Positions 1 through 6,360 of a DNA stretch of 7,873 nucleotides are shown here, piece by piece. Position 1 is the first letter of the stretch. Each line of letters starts with the position of its first letter. The DNA is from Chloroflexota bacterium (GTDB lineage: Bacteria > Chloroflexota > Anaerolineae > B4-G1): the NCBI GenBank assembly GCA_003648085.1, contig QMOC01000102.1, positions 1 to 7,873 on the forward strand. Reading direction: 5' to 3'. The translations under genes and the position numbers were made by a program. The notes beneath the pieces were generated by a model that was not told the DNA's origin, did no database searches, and was given only the letters and a program-made list of their open reading frames with translations.

Positions 1-31
1 ACGGGTCTGGCTAAAGTGAGTTGAGAGGAAA

Positions 32-67
32 AGCCGGACGCCCCGCTTCAGCGGGGATTTTCCGGCT
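32..67 (+). terminator. Two-step stem-loop, possible Rho-independent terminator of an upstream gene
   Basis: The inner stem CCCCGC (41-46) pairs with GCGGGG (51-56) around a TTCA tetraloop and is followed by ATTTT. An outer stem AGCCGGA (32-38) pairs with TCCGGCT (61-67). A GC stem plus a short T run fits a terminator for a gene lying left of the window, but only four Ts follow. It could equally be an extragenic palindromic repeat or a leader structure of the kinase gene. The first 31 bases show no recognisable gene. Confidence 0.5.
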
Positions 68-76
68 GCAGCCGGA
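61..76. repeat. Perfect 16-base palindrome in the kinase leader
   Basis: TCCGGCTGCAGCCGGA equals its own reverse complement. Its right half repeats AGCCGGACG (70-78), a direct copy of 32-40. Its left half is also the closing arm of the 32-67 stem-loop. The two structures therefore share bases 61-67 and cannot form together in RNA. As DNA it could be a dimer-binding site. No family was recognised. Confidence 0.6.
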
Positions 77-111
77 CGTCCAACCGATTTTTGCCACACC
101 CAAAAGAAACC

Positions 112-1680
112 ATGTCTAAAGACCCTAAAGACCATATCCTCACTATTGACTGTGGTACACAATCGGTGCGTGCTCTCATTTTTGACCTGCGCGGCCACCT
201 GGTTCACAAGGTGCGCGTGCCCATCGAGCCGTACTTCTCCGAAAAGCCCGGCTGGGCCGAGCAGCATCCCACCTATTTCTGGGAGAACCTCTGCGCCGCC
301 TGCCAACAACTTTGGCAGGAGAATCCCGTCCTCAAGGAGGCGGTGGCGGGTGTGGCCCTCACCACCCAGCGAGCGACGATGGTCAATGTGGATGAGCAGG
401 GCAAGCCTCTGCGCCCGGCCATCGTCTGGCTGGACCAGCGCCGCACCGAGGGGCTGCCGCCGGTGGGTGGGCTGTGGGGGCTGGCCTTCCGCCTGAGCGG
501 GATGACCGAGACCGTCGCCTACCTTCAGGCGGAGGCAGAGGCGAATTGGATCCGCACCTTCCAGCCGGAAATCTGGAAGCATACCCACAAGTACTTGTTC
601 CTCTCCGGCTACCTGACCTACAAACTGGTGGGCCGCTTCGTGGATAGCGTGGGCTGCCAGGTGGGGTACGTGCCCTTCGACTACAAGCGGCTGACCTGGG
701 CGAAGAAATCGGATTGGAAGTGGCAGGCGCTGCCGATGGACGAGCGACTTCTCCCCGACTTGATCCCGCCCACTGAGATCCTGGGCGAGATCACCCCTCA
801 GGCCGCCGAAGAGACGGGCATCCCGGCTGGTCTTCCCCTCATCGCCGCCGCCGCCGACAAGGCCTGTGAGGTGCTGGGGGCGGGGTGTCTGGAGCCGAAC
901 ATCGCCTGCCTTTCCTACGGCACCACCGCCACTGTCAACACCACCAGCCGCCGCTACGTCGAGGTCATCCCCCTCATCCCGCCTTATCCCAGCGCCGTGC
1001 CCGGAGCCTACAACCTGGAGATTCAGATCTACCGGGGCTACTGGATGGTCAGTTGGTTCCGGCGGGAGTTCGGCCTGCGGGAGGAGCAACTGGCCCGCGA
1101 GCGGGGCTGCGCACCGGAGGAACTGTTCGACGAACTGGTCGAGGCGGTGCCGCCCGGCTCGATGGGACTGATGCTACAGCCCTACTGGTCACCCGGCCTC
1201 AAGTCTCCCGGCCCAGAGGCCAAAGGGGCCATCATCGGCTTTGGCGATGTCCACACCCGCGCCCACCTCTACCGCGCCATTCTGGAGGGGCTGGCCTACG
1301 CGCTACGGGAGGGATTGGAGCGGACGCAGAAGCGGCTGCGGGTACGCACGAGCGAGGTGCGCGTCTCCGGCGGCGGTTCACAGTCGAACGCCGCAATGCA
1401 GATCACCGCCGACATCTTCAACCTGCCCGCCAGCCGCCCCCACGTCTACGAGACCTCCGGATTAGGGGCGGCGATGGACGCGGCGGTCGGCCTGGGGCTG
1501 CACCCGGACTTCGAGACGGCTGTGGCAGAGATGACCCGCGTGAGCCGCACATTCCTCCCCCGCCCCGACGTGCGCGACGTCTACGAGGGACTGTACCGGC
1601 GCGTCTACCGGCAGATGTACCGGCGACTGCGGCCACTCTACAAGGAGATTCGGCGCATCACAGGGTATCCGCCAAGGTAG
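112..1680 (+). CDS. FGGY-family carbohydrate kinase, YgcE-like
   Basis: Cytosolic ATP-dependent sugar or polyol kinase of the FGGY family (522 aa, a normal length). The N-terminal actin-like fold starts with the phosphate loop DCGTQS (residues 13-18). WLDQR (106-110) matches the substrate-side motif of the family. D249 in [13 protein letters not shown] is the expected catalytic base. GTT (270-272) and GGGSQS (420-425), followed by the ADIFNLPA and [13 protein letters not shown] segments, form the C-terminal nucleotide half. From memory, the order and wording of these motifs, including the SWFRREFG and GLM segments, resemble E. coli YgcE more than xylulokinase or glycerol kinase. The substrate cannot be told. 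I chose ATG 112, giving [13 protein letters not shown], over an in-frame TTG at 91 because the extra residues precede the fold. Neither start has a clear Shine-Dalgarno. It ends 144 bases before malQ. Confidence 0.88.
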   Translation: MSKDPKDHILTIDCGTQSVRALIFDLRGHLVHKVRVPIEPYFSEKPGWAEQHPTYFWENLCAACQQLWQENPVLKEAVAGVALTTQRATMVNVDEQGKPLRPAIVWLDQRRTEGLPPVGGLWGLAFRLSGMTETVAYLQAEAEANWIRTFQPEIWKHTHKYLFLSGYLTYKLVGRFVDSVGCQVGYVPFDYKRLTWAKKSDWKWQALPMDERLLPDLIPPTEILGEITPQAAEETGIPAGLPLIAAAADKACEVLGAGCLEPNIACLSYGTTATVNTTSRRYVEVIPLIPPYPSAVPGAYNLEIQIYRGYWMVSWFRREFGLREEQLARERGCAPEELFDELVEAVPPGSMGLMLQPYWSPGLKSPGPEAKGAIIGFGDVHTRAHLYRAILEGLAYALREGLERTQKRLRVRTSEVRVSGGGSQSNAAMQITADIFNLPASRPHVYETSGLGAAMDAAVGLGLHPDFETAVAEMTRVSRTFLPRPDVRDVYEGLYRRVYRQMYRRLRPLYKEIRRITGYPPR

Positions 1681-1785
1681 GCTGAGGCGAAGGGTCGTCA
1701 GTATTGCTATGGAGATTATACGCGGAGATAGCGTAGCCAGCAAACCGCGATGGGCTTCCCACTACCCTTGAACGCACATCTGTCG

Positions 1786-1791
1786 TATAAT
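1786..1791 (+). promoter_or_regulatory. Candidate -10 box of the malQ promoter
   Basis: A perfect TATAAT lies 33 bases before the GTG start of malQ, in the 144-base gap after the kinase gene. Transcription would begin near 1798 and give a leader of about 25-30 bases. No good -35 box stands at 16-18 bases. The nearest match, TTGAAC (1768-1773), is only 12 bases away. The rest of the gap (1681-1785) holds nothing I can name. Confidence 0.4.
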
Positions 1792-1811
1792 TACGCCAGC
1801 CTGACAACCAC

Positions 1812-1816
1812 GGAGG
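1812..1816 (+). promoter_or_regulatory. Shine-Dalgarno that fixes the malQ start
   Basis: GGAGG lies eight bases before GTG 1825. The reading frame stays open back to 1750, but the ATG there has no ribosome site and would place the TATAAT box inside the coding region, so 1825 is the better start. Confidence 0.75.
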
Positions 1817-1824
1817 TTTCACAG

Positions 1825-3342
1825 GTGAGATTCCCACGCAGTAGTGGCATCCTGCTGCACCCCACGTCGCTCCCCGGTCGGTTCGGCATCGGCGACCTGG
1901 GCGACGCAGCCTACCGGTTCGTGGATTTTCTGGCGACGGCCGGCCAGTCCTACTGGCAGGTGCTCCCTCTAAGCCCCACCGGTTACGCCGATTCCCCCTA
2001 CCAGACCCTCTCCGCCTTCGCCGGCAACCCCATGCTCATCAGCCCCGAAAAACTGGCGGAGATTGGTCACCTCTCGGCGGCGGATCTTGAGGATGTACCC
2101 GCCTTCCCCGCTGACCGGGTGGACTTTGGACCGGTCATCCGCTACAAGACGGGCCTATTGGACCGGGCCTTCGCCAACTTCCGGGCCCAGGCCCCCGCCG
2201 ACCGGCGAGCGGCTTTCGCCCGCTTCTGCGACGAGCAGGCTTTCTGGCTGGACGACTTTGCCCTGTTTATGGCATTGAAGGAGGCTCACAACCTCCGCCC
2301 CTGGAACGAGTGGGAGCCAGAAGTCGCCACCCGCGAGCCGCAAGCGTTGGCCCGCTGGCGAGAGTCGCTGGCCGACGAAATTGAACGCCAGAAGTACCGA
2401 CAATGGCAGTTCTTTGAGCAATGGCTGGCCGTCAAACGGTACGCCAACGAGCATGGCATCCGCATCATCGGCGATATCCCCATCTTCGTCTCGATGGATA
2501 GCGCCGACGTGTGGGCCAATCCCCACCTCTTCCACTTTGACGAGAACCTCCGGCCAACGGTCGTCTCCGGCGTACCCCCTGACTACTTCAGCGAGACGGG
2601 GCAACTCTGGGGGCATCCCCTCTACCGCTGGGAGGTGATGGGCCAGGACGGGTACGCCTGGTGGATCGCCCGTTTCCGCATGGCCTTCACCCAGGCCGAC
2701 GTGGTGCGCATTGACCACTTTCGGGGCTTTTACAACTACTGGGAAGTCCCGGCAGGGGAGGAGACCGCAATCAAAGGACGCTGGGTGTACGGCCCCGGCG
2801 CCGACCTGTTCCACGCCGTCACTGCCGCGCTGGGCGAGGTGGCGATCATCGCCGAAGACCTGGGCGATTTCGACGCCGAATCGCGTGCCGGCGTAGACGC
2901 CTTGCAGGCCGAGTTCGGCTATCCCGGCATGAAAGTGCTCCAGTTCGCCTTCAGTACCGGCCCGACCGATCCCTTCCTGCCCCACAACTACACCCGTGAC
3001 TGCGTGGTGTACACCGGCACCCACGATAACGACACGACCGTGGGCTGGTATCAGGTCACCTCCACGGAGGCGGAGCGAGATTATGCCCGCAAGTACTTGG
3101 GCAGCGACGGCTCGGACATCGCCTGGGACCTGATCCGGCTGGCGTGGGCTTCGGTAGCCAACACGGCCATCACCACCGTCCAGGACCTGCTGAGCCTGGG
3201 GCACGAAGCGCGAATGAACACACCCGCCACCGTCGGTCCGCCCAACTGGTGCTGGCGGCTCCTGCCCGGCGCGTTGACCGAGGAGATCGCGGCCCGGCTG
3301 CTGGAATTGACCGCAATTTATGGGAGGAAGACGTCAGCATAG
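1825..3342 (+). CDS. malQ: 4-alpha-glucanotransferase (amylomaltase, GH77)
   Basis: Cytosolic disproportionating enzyme that transfers alpha-1,4-glucan segments between maltodextrins, used in maltodextrin and glycogen breakdown. The 505 aa from GTG 1825 match the usual bacterial MalQ length. The N-terminus carries SGILLHPTSLPG (7-18) and YWQVLPLSPTGYADSPYQ (43-60), both GH77 hallmarks. The catalytic set is visible: nucleophile D297 in VRIDHFRG, acid/base E344 in IIAEDLG, and transition-state stabiliser D401 in THDNDT. GDIPIFV (216-222) and the SGVPPDYFS loop (248-256) are also present, and the C-terminal MNTPATVGPPNW (464-475) closes the family signature. Nothing is missing or broken. The gene probably has its own promoter at the TATAAT box upstream. 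It ends 50 bases before the methyltransferase operon and shows no functional link to it. Confidence 0.96.
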   Translation: MRFPRSSGILLHPTSLPGRFGIGDLGDAAYRFVDFLATAGQSYWQVLPLSPTGYADSPYQTLSAFAGNPMLISPEKLAEIGHLSAADLEDVPAFPADRVDFGPVIRYKTGLLDRAFANFRAQAPADRRAAFARFCDEQAFWLDDFALFMALKEAHNLRPWNEWEPEVATREPQALARWRESLADEIERQKYRQWQFFEQWLAVKRYANEHGIRIIGDIPIFVSMDSADVWANPHLFHFDENLRPTVVSGVPPDYFSETGQLWGHPLYRWEVMGQDGYAWWIARFRMAFTQADVVRIDHFRGFYNYWEVPAGEETAIKGRWVYGPGADLFHAVTAALGEVAIIAEDLGDFDAESRAGVDALQAEFGYPGMKVLQFAFSTGPTDPFLPHNYTRDCVVYTGTHDNDTTVGWYQVTSTEAERDYARKYLGSDGSDIAWDLIRLAWASVANTAITTVQDLLSLGHEARMNTPATVGPPNWCWRLLPGALTEEIAARLLELTAIYGRKTSA

Positions 3343-3381
3343 GTTCGAGGGAACGGCAATGCCCCCGGCTACCCGACCGAT

Positions 3382-3387
3382 AAGGAG
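3382..3387 (+). promoter_or_regulatory. Shine-Dalgarno deciding the MttB-family start
   Basis: AAGGAG stands five bases before GTG 3393 and eleven before ATG 3399. The corrinoid gene in the same operon has the same AAGGAG with the same five-base spacing before its ATG 4905, which favours GTG 3393. An ATG at 3391 is followed at once by TGA and cannot be the start. Confidence 0.6.
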
Positions 3388-3392
3388 CAAAT

Positions 3393-4877
3393 GTGACCAT
3401 GCGACCTCATCTGCAATTTCTATCCTTGGAGACTATCGAGCGCGTCGTTGCCGAGGCCTATGACCTGCTGGCCGACCCCGGCGTGCAGGTTCACTCTGAC
3501 CGCGCACTGCATCTCCTGGCCGAGCACGGCGCGGAGGTGGACTTCGAGGCACAGGTGGCGCGCATCCCACCCGACCTGGCCCGCCGGGCGGTTGAGACCG
3601 CTCCCTCGTCATTCCACCTCTACGACGCCGACGGTCAGCCGGTGGTGCACTACGGCGACGACGACGTGCACTTCGACCCTGGCTCGGCCGCCATCGAGAT
3701 TCTCGACCACGGCGCGAAGCGCTCCCGCTCCCCCGTCACCGCCGACTTCGTGCGCTTCGTCAAACTGGCCGACGGACTGAACGCGCTAGACGCCGTCGCC
3801 ACCTCCCTCATCTGCGCCGACGTCCCCCAGGAGATCGCCGACCTCTACCGGCTCTACCTGGTTCTCCTTTACACCCGCAAGCCGGTCGTCACCGGCGCCT
3901 TCGCCGTCGAGACCTGGGGCATGATGAAGGATTTGCTGGTGGCGGTGGCGGGCAGCGAGGAGGCTCTGGCAGAGAGACCCCCTGCCATCTTCGACGTCTG
4001 CCCCTCCCCACCTCTCCTCTGGTCCGAGATCACCTGCGAGAACCTGATGGACTGCGCACAACACCGGGTGCCGGCGGAACTGGTGAGCATGCCGCTGGCG
4101 GGAGCCACGGGGCCGGCGACCCTCCTGGGGTCGGTCGTCCAGCACACCGCCGAGAACCTGAGCGGCGTCACCATCCATCAACTGGTGGAGCCCGGCGCCC
4201 CCATCGTCTGGGGCGGCTCACCGGCTGCTTTCGACATGCGCACCGGCACCCCCCCGATGGGCGCTATCGAAACGATGATGATTGATTGCGCCTACGCAGA
4301 GGTGGGCAAGTATCTTGGTCTGCCCACCCACGCCTACCTGGGGATGTCCGACGCCAAGGTGGTGGACGCTCAGTGCGGGTTCGAATCGGGCATCGGCGCA
4401 ATATTGGGGGCGCTGGCGGGCATCAACATGATCTCCGGCCCCGGCATGCTCGACTTCGAAAGTTGCTTCAGTCTGGAGAAACTGGTGATTGACGCTGAGA
4501 TCGTGGGGATGGCGAAACGGCTGGTGGCTGGGATAATCGAGCGAGAGACACCGCTGGCGCTAGAGGTCATCCGGCAGGTGGGGCACAAGGGCAATTTCCT
4601 GACCGCGCCCCACACGCGCCGCTGGTTTCGCGAGGAACTGTTCATCCCCAGCCCGGTGGTGGATCGCGATTTCCGCCGTGGCTGGGAGGCCAAGGGCAGC
4701 CTGGACATCACGGAGCGAGCCCACCGGCGTGCCGAGGAGATCATCGCCGCCTACGAGCCGAAGGAACTTTCTACTGAGGTGGTGCGCGAACTGGAGGCCA
4801 TCACCCTGCGCGCCGCCCAGGCCGCCGGAATGACCCAACTACCCCACCACCGACTCGCTGACTCGCTGACTCGCTGA
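3393..4877 (+). CDS. MttB-family methylamine:corrinoid methyltransferase, non-pyrrolysine type
   Basis: Member of the trimethylamine methyltransferase (MttB) superfamily, 494 aa, which moves a methyl group from a methylated amine to the Co(I) corrinoid of a partner protein. The frame reads through with no internal TAG and ends in TGA, so it lacks the pyrrolysine of archaeal MttB. Characterised non-pyrrolysine relatives such as MtgB use quaternary amines like glycine betaine, proline betaine or carnitine. The substrate here is unknown. Segments I recognise as typical are LLADPGVQVHSDRALHLLAE (25-44), VVTGAFAVETWGMM (165-178), LAGATGPATLLG (235-246), IVWGGSPAAFDMRTGTPPMG (271-290), MSDAKVVDAQCGFE (318-331) and ISGPGMLDFE (347-356). 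The corrinoid carrier gene follows after 27 bases. The last six residues (ADSLTR) are encoded by an 8-base tandem repeat that also supplies the stop. ATG 3399 is the alternative start, two residues shorter. Confidence 0.9.
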   Translation: MTMRPHLQFLSLETIERVVAEAYDLLADPGVQVHSDRALHLLAEHGAEVDFEAQVARIPPDLARRAVETAPSSFHLYDADGQPVVHYGDDDVHFDPGSAAIEILDHGAKRSRSPVTADFVRFVKLADGLNALDAVATSLICADVPQEIADLYRLYLVLLYTRKPVVTGAFAVETWGMMKDLLVAVAGSEEALAERPPAIFDVCPSPPLLWSEITCENLMDCAQHRVPAELVSMPLAGATGPATLLGSVVQHTAENLSGVTIHQLVEPGAPIVWGGSPAAFDMRTGTPPMGAIETMMIDCAYAEVGKYLGLPTHAYLGMSDAKVVDAQCGFESGIGAILGALAGINMISGPGMLDFESCFSLEKLVIDAEIVGMAKRLVAGIIERETPLALEVIRQVGHKGNFLTAPHTRRWFREELFIPSPVVDRDFRRGWEAKGSLDITERAHRRAEEIIAAYEPKELSTEVVRELEAITLRAAQAAGMTQLPHHRLADSLTR

Positions 4878-4889
4878 TTCGCTGATTCG
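4852..4889. repeat. 8-base tandem repeat spanning the methyltransferase stop codon
   Basis: Three exact GACTCGCT units (4852-4875) are followed by GATTCGCT (4876-4883) and a partial GATTCG (4884-4889). The array encodes the last residues of the MttB-family protein, supplies its TGA (4875-4877) and ends four bases before the AAGGAG of the corrinoid gene. Because 8 is not a multiple of 3, successive unit junctions place a TGA in each frame in turn. Confidence 0.9.
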
Positions 4890-4904
4890 ACAAAAGGAGC
4901 CAAA

Positions 4905-5579
4905 ATGGTAGAAATCCTGAACCAACTGCAACAAGCCGTCATCCTCGGCGAGCCCGACCAAGCGCGAGAACTGGCCACCCAGGCCCTGGAATCAAGCATC
5001 GCGCCGCTGACCGCCATCGAGGAAGCACTCAACCCCGGCATGCAAGTCGTCGGCGACCGGTACGAGCGCGGCGAGTACTTCATCCCCGACCTGATGATGG
5101 CCGCCGAGGCGATGAAGGCGGCGATGGCAGTCTTCGAGCCGGTGCTGATGGCGCGACGGGAGCAGCGCCAGGTGCTCGGCACCGTCGTCATCGGCACCGT
5201 CGAAGGGGACATCCACGAGATCGGCAAGAGCCTGGTGGCGACGATGCTCAGCACGGTGGGCTTCCGGGTGCACGACCTGGGGGTAGATGTGCCGGCGAGC
5301 GAATTCGTCGCGCAGGTGCGGGAGACCGGAGCGAACGTCGTCGGCCTCTCCGCACTCCTCACGACGACGATGCGCAACCAGGAGGCTGTCATCGCAGCGC
5401 TGAAGGAGGCCGGCCTGCGCGAGCAGGTCAAAGTCATCATCGGCGGCGCGCCGACCAACCCCGAATGGGCGCAGATCATCGGCGCCGACGCTTACGCCGA
5501 GAACGCCAACGAAGCAGTAGAGGTGGTTCGGAGGTTGCTGGAAAATCACATTAGGGGTAAAATGGGAATCGGGAGGTGA
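4905..5579 (+). CDS. Methyltransferase corrinoid carrier protein (MtbC/MtgC-like)
   Basis: Soluble cobalamin-binding protein (224 aa) that carries the methyl group between the MttB-family enzyme and an acceptor methyltransferase. Residues 1-85 form the helical cap domain (B12-binding 2). Residues 90-212 form the Rossmann-like B12 domain with the base-off signature D102-x-H104-x-x-G107, in which H104 is the expected lower cobalt ligand. S149-x-L151 in GLSALLTTTM and the GG pair 180-181 in IIGGAPTN complete the usual binding set. The length is typical of MtbC, MttC and MtgC. AAGGAG lies five bases before ATG 4905. The product is a natural partner for the upstream methyltransferase, and the stand-alone homocysteine methyltransferase later in the operon is the only methyl acceptor enzyme in view. 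The last dozen residues (ENHIRGKMGIGR) look like read-through of spacer sequence. The stop lies three bases before the next ATG. Confidence 0.94.
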   Translation: MVEILNQLQQAVILGEPDQARELATQALESSIAPLTAIEEALNPGMQVVGDRYERGEYFIPDLMMAAEAMKAAMAVFEPVLMARREQRQVLGTVVIGTVEGDIHEIGKSLVATMLSTVGFRVHDLGVDVPASEFVAQVRETGANVVGLSALLTTTMRNQEAVIAALKEAGLREQVKVIIGGAPTNPEWAQIIGADAYAENANEAVEVVRRLLENHIRGKMGIGR

Positions 5580-5582
5580 GGG

Positions 5583-5930
5583 ATGGGAGCAGATATTGTC
5601 CACGTGCTGGCAGACGGCACATTGTTGCTATCTGAGGAGTTGAGAGAGTCTTTTGCCGATGTACGGACCTTCTGGGCGACTCGGGAGGACGACTTCATAC
5701 TGCTGATACCCCTGGATCGGAAGGATGAGGAGGCACTGACAGCCTCTCGGGCTCTCGCTGAACTGCGAGAGATGGCCACCCAGACAGGGGAGACGGCCCG
5801 AACTGCCGAGGAGGTGATAGAGAAACTGCAGGCGATCCGCAGACGAATTTGGGAAGAGGAGTACCGGCCCCGATACCTCAAAGCGATTGAAAAATATTAT
5901 GCCACCCATTCTGACCGTCGTCCTCGATAG
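5583..5930 (+). CDS. Small putative antitoxin, AbrB-like N-terminus
   Basis: 115 aa, not matched to a named family with certainty. The first 45 residues (DGTLLLSEELRESF, then a strand pair ending FILLIPL) follow the pattern of AbrB/MazE-type swapped-hairpin antitoxins, in which a G-R-hydrophobic-P-x-E-L-R core is usual. Here the arginine and proline are replaced by T and S, so the match is weak. The rest is charged and helical (roughly residues 48-105), suited to toxin wrapping or dimerisation. GGAGG (5572-5576) lies inside the end of the corrinoid gene, six bases before the ATG. The 3' end overlaps the PIN-domain gene by 32 bases, the arrangement of a type II toxin-antitoxin pair. A counted 60-base stretch is 55% GC against 67% in the corrinoid gene, which suggests separate ancestry. 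It could instead be an unrelated small regulatory protein. Confidence 0.55.
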   Translation: MGADIVHVLADGTLLLSEELRESFADVRTFWATREDDFILLIPLDRKDEEALTASRALAELREMATQTGETARTAEEVIEKLQAIRRRIWEEEYRPRYLKAIEKYYATHSDRRPR

Positions 5931-6360
5931 CAATGTTTACATCTTCAGCATCAACCGATCGGAACCCGGTTGTACAGCGCTTTTGGACACTCTGGTGACA
6001 GGCCGGTGGCAGGATGTGTTGACTATCGCAACCCCTCGAATGGTGGAACGGGAAGTCGTGCAGATTCTGCGTGACATCAGCCCAGGTGCTCCGCGCCGCT
6101 TCTATACCATTCTCGCCAGCAGCCCATGGAATGGTGTGACTTATGAAGACCCCCCGGAAGAACTGATCCTGAAGTACTGGGAACTGGGGCTGCCTGAGGA
6201 GGACGGAATTATCGGTGCCTTCGCCGAATGGGTCGGAGCCAGTTATCTCGTTCCGCAGAACCGCCATTTTCTAGAGCGGCTGAAGACGGATGCCTTTGCA
6301 GTGCTTGATGCTGGCGCTTTCCTAGAGATTCTGATGCAGAGGATGGAGAACAATGACTGA
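5899..6360 (+). CDS. PIN-domain protein, putative VapC-like RNase toxin
   Basis: A 153-aa PIN-domain protein, most like the PIN_3 group; such proteins are Mg-dependent RNases, often toxins. Conserved positions are visible: D10 and N12 in VVLDSNVYI, E50 in MVERE, D102 in EEDGIIGAFAEW, and N121 in the LVPQNRHFL segment, where PIN_3 proteins often carry N rather than D. It has no signal peptide or membrane segment. ATG 5899 is preferred over TTG 5887 because the first beta strand begins a few residues later. Neither has a Shine-Dalgarno, so translation probably depends on coupling with the overlapping upstream small gene. Counted 60-base stretches are 42% and 60% GC, below the neighbouring methyltransferase genes. 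The stop codon overlaps the start of the homocysteine methyltransferase. A toxin role is inferred from the pairing, and a housekeeping nuclease role is possible. Confidence 0.82.
   Translation: MPPILTVVLDSNVYIFSINRSEPGCTALLDTLVTGRWQDVLTIATPRMVEREVVQILRDISPGAPRRFYTILASSPWNGVTYEDPPEELILKYWELGLPEEDGIIGAFAEWVGASYLVPQNRHFLERLKTDAFAVLDAGAFLEILMQRMENND
6353..6360 (+). promoter_or_regulatory. ATGACTGA coupling junction
   Basis: The ATG of the homocysteine methyltransferase (6353) precedes the TGA of the PIN gene (6358-6360) in an 8-base overlap. A GGAG (6345-6348) inside the PIN coding region is only four bases from the ATG. This layout favours reinitiation by ribosomes finishing the PIN gene. Confidence 0.7.

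Noticed and set aside
885..1685. 266-codon open frame on the + strand in another frame of the kinase
   Set aside because: It overlaps the conserved C-terminal half of the FGGY kinase, and its arginine- and proline-rich translation is typical of a shifted GC-rich frame.
1768..1773. TTGAAC as the -35 box for the TATAAT at 1786
   Set aside because: The 12-base spacing is too short for a sigma-70-type promoter, so only the -10 element is reported.
1750..1824. Extended malQ start at ATG 1750
   Set aside because: No ribosome site precedes it, it would place a TATAAT box in coding sequence, and GTG 1825 has GGAGG at eight bases and begins right before the conserved MalQ N-terminus.
2155..3204. 349-codon open frame on the - strand
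   Set aside because: It lies wholly antisense to malQ, whose catalytic motifs are intact. The predicted protein shows no recognisable domain, so it is a by-product of GC-rich codon bias.
3393..4877. Pyrrolysine-encoding trimethylamine methyltransferase
   Set aside because: The frame contains no in-frame TAG codon, so this is a non-pyrrolysine superfamily member.
4751..5479. 242-codon open frame on the - strand across the methyltransferase end and corrinoid gene
   Set aside because: It is serine- and arginine-rich and antisense to the DxHxxG domain, with no family resemblance.
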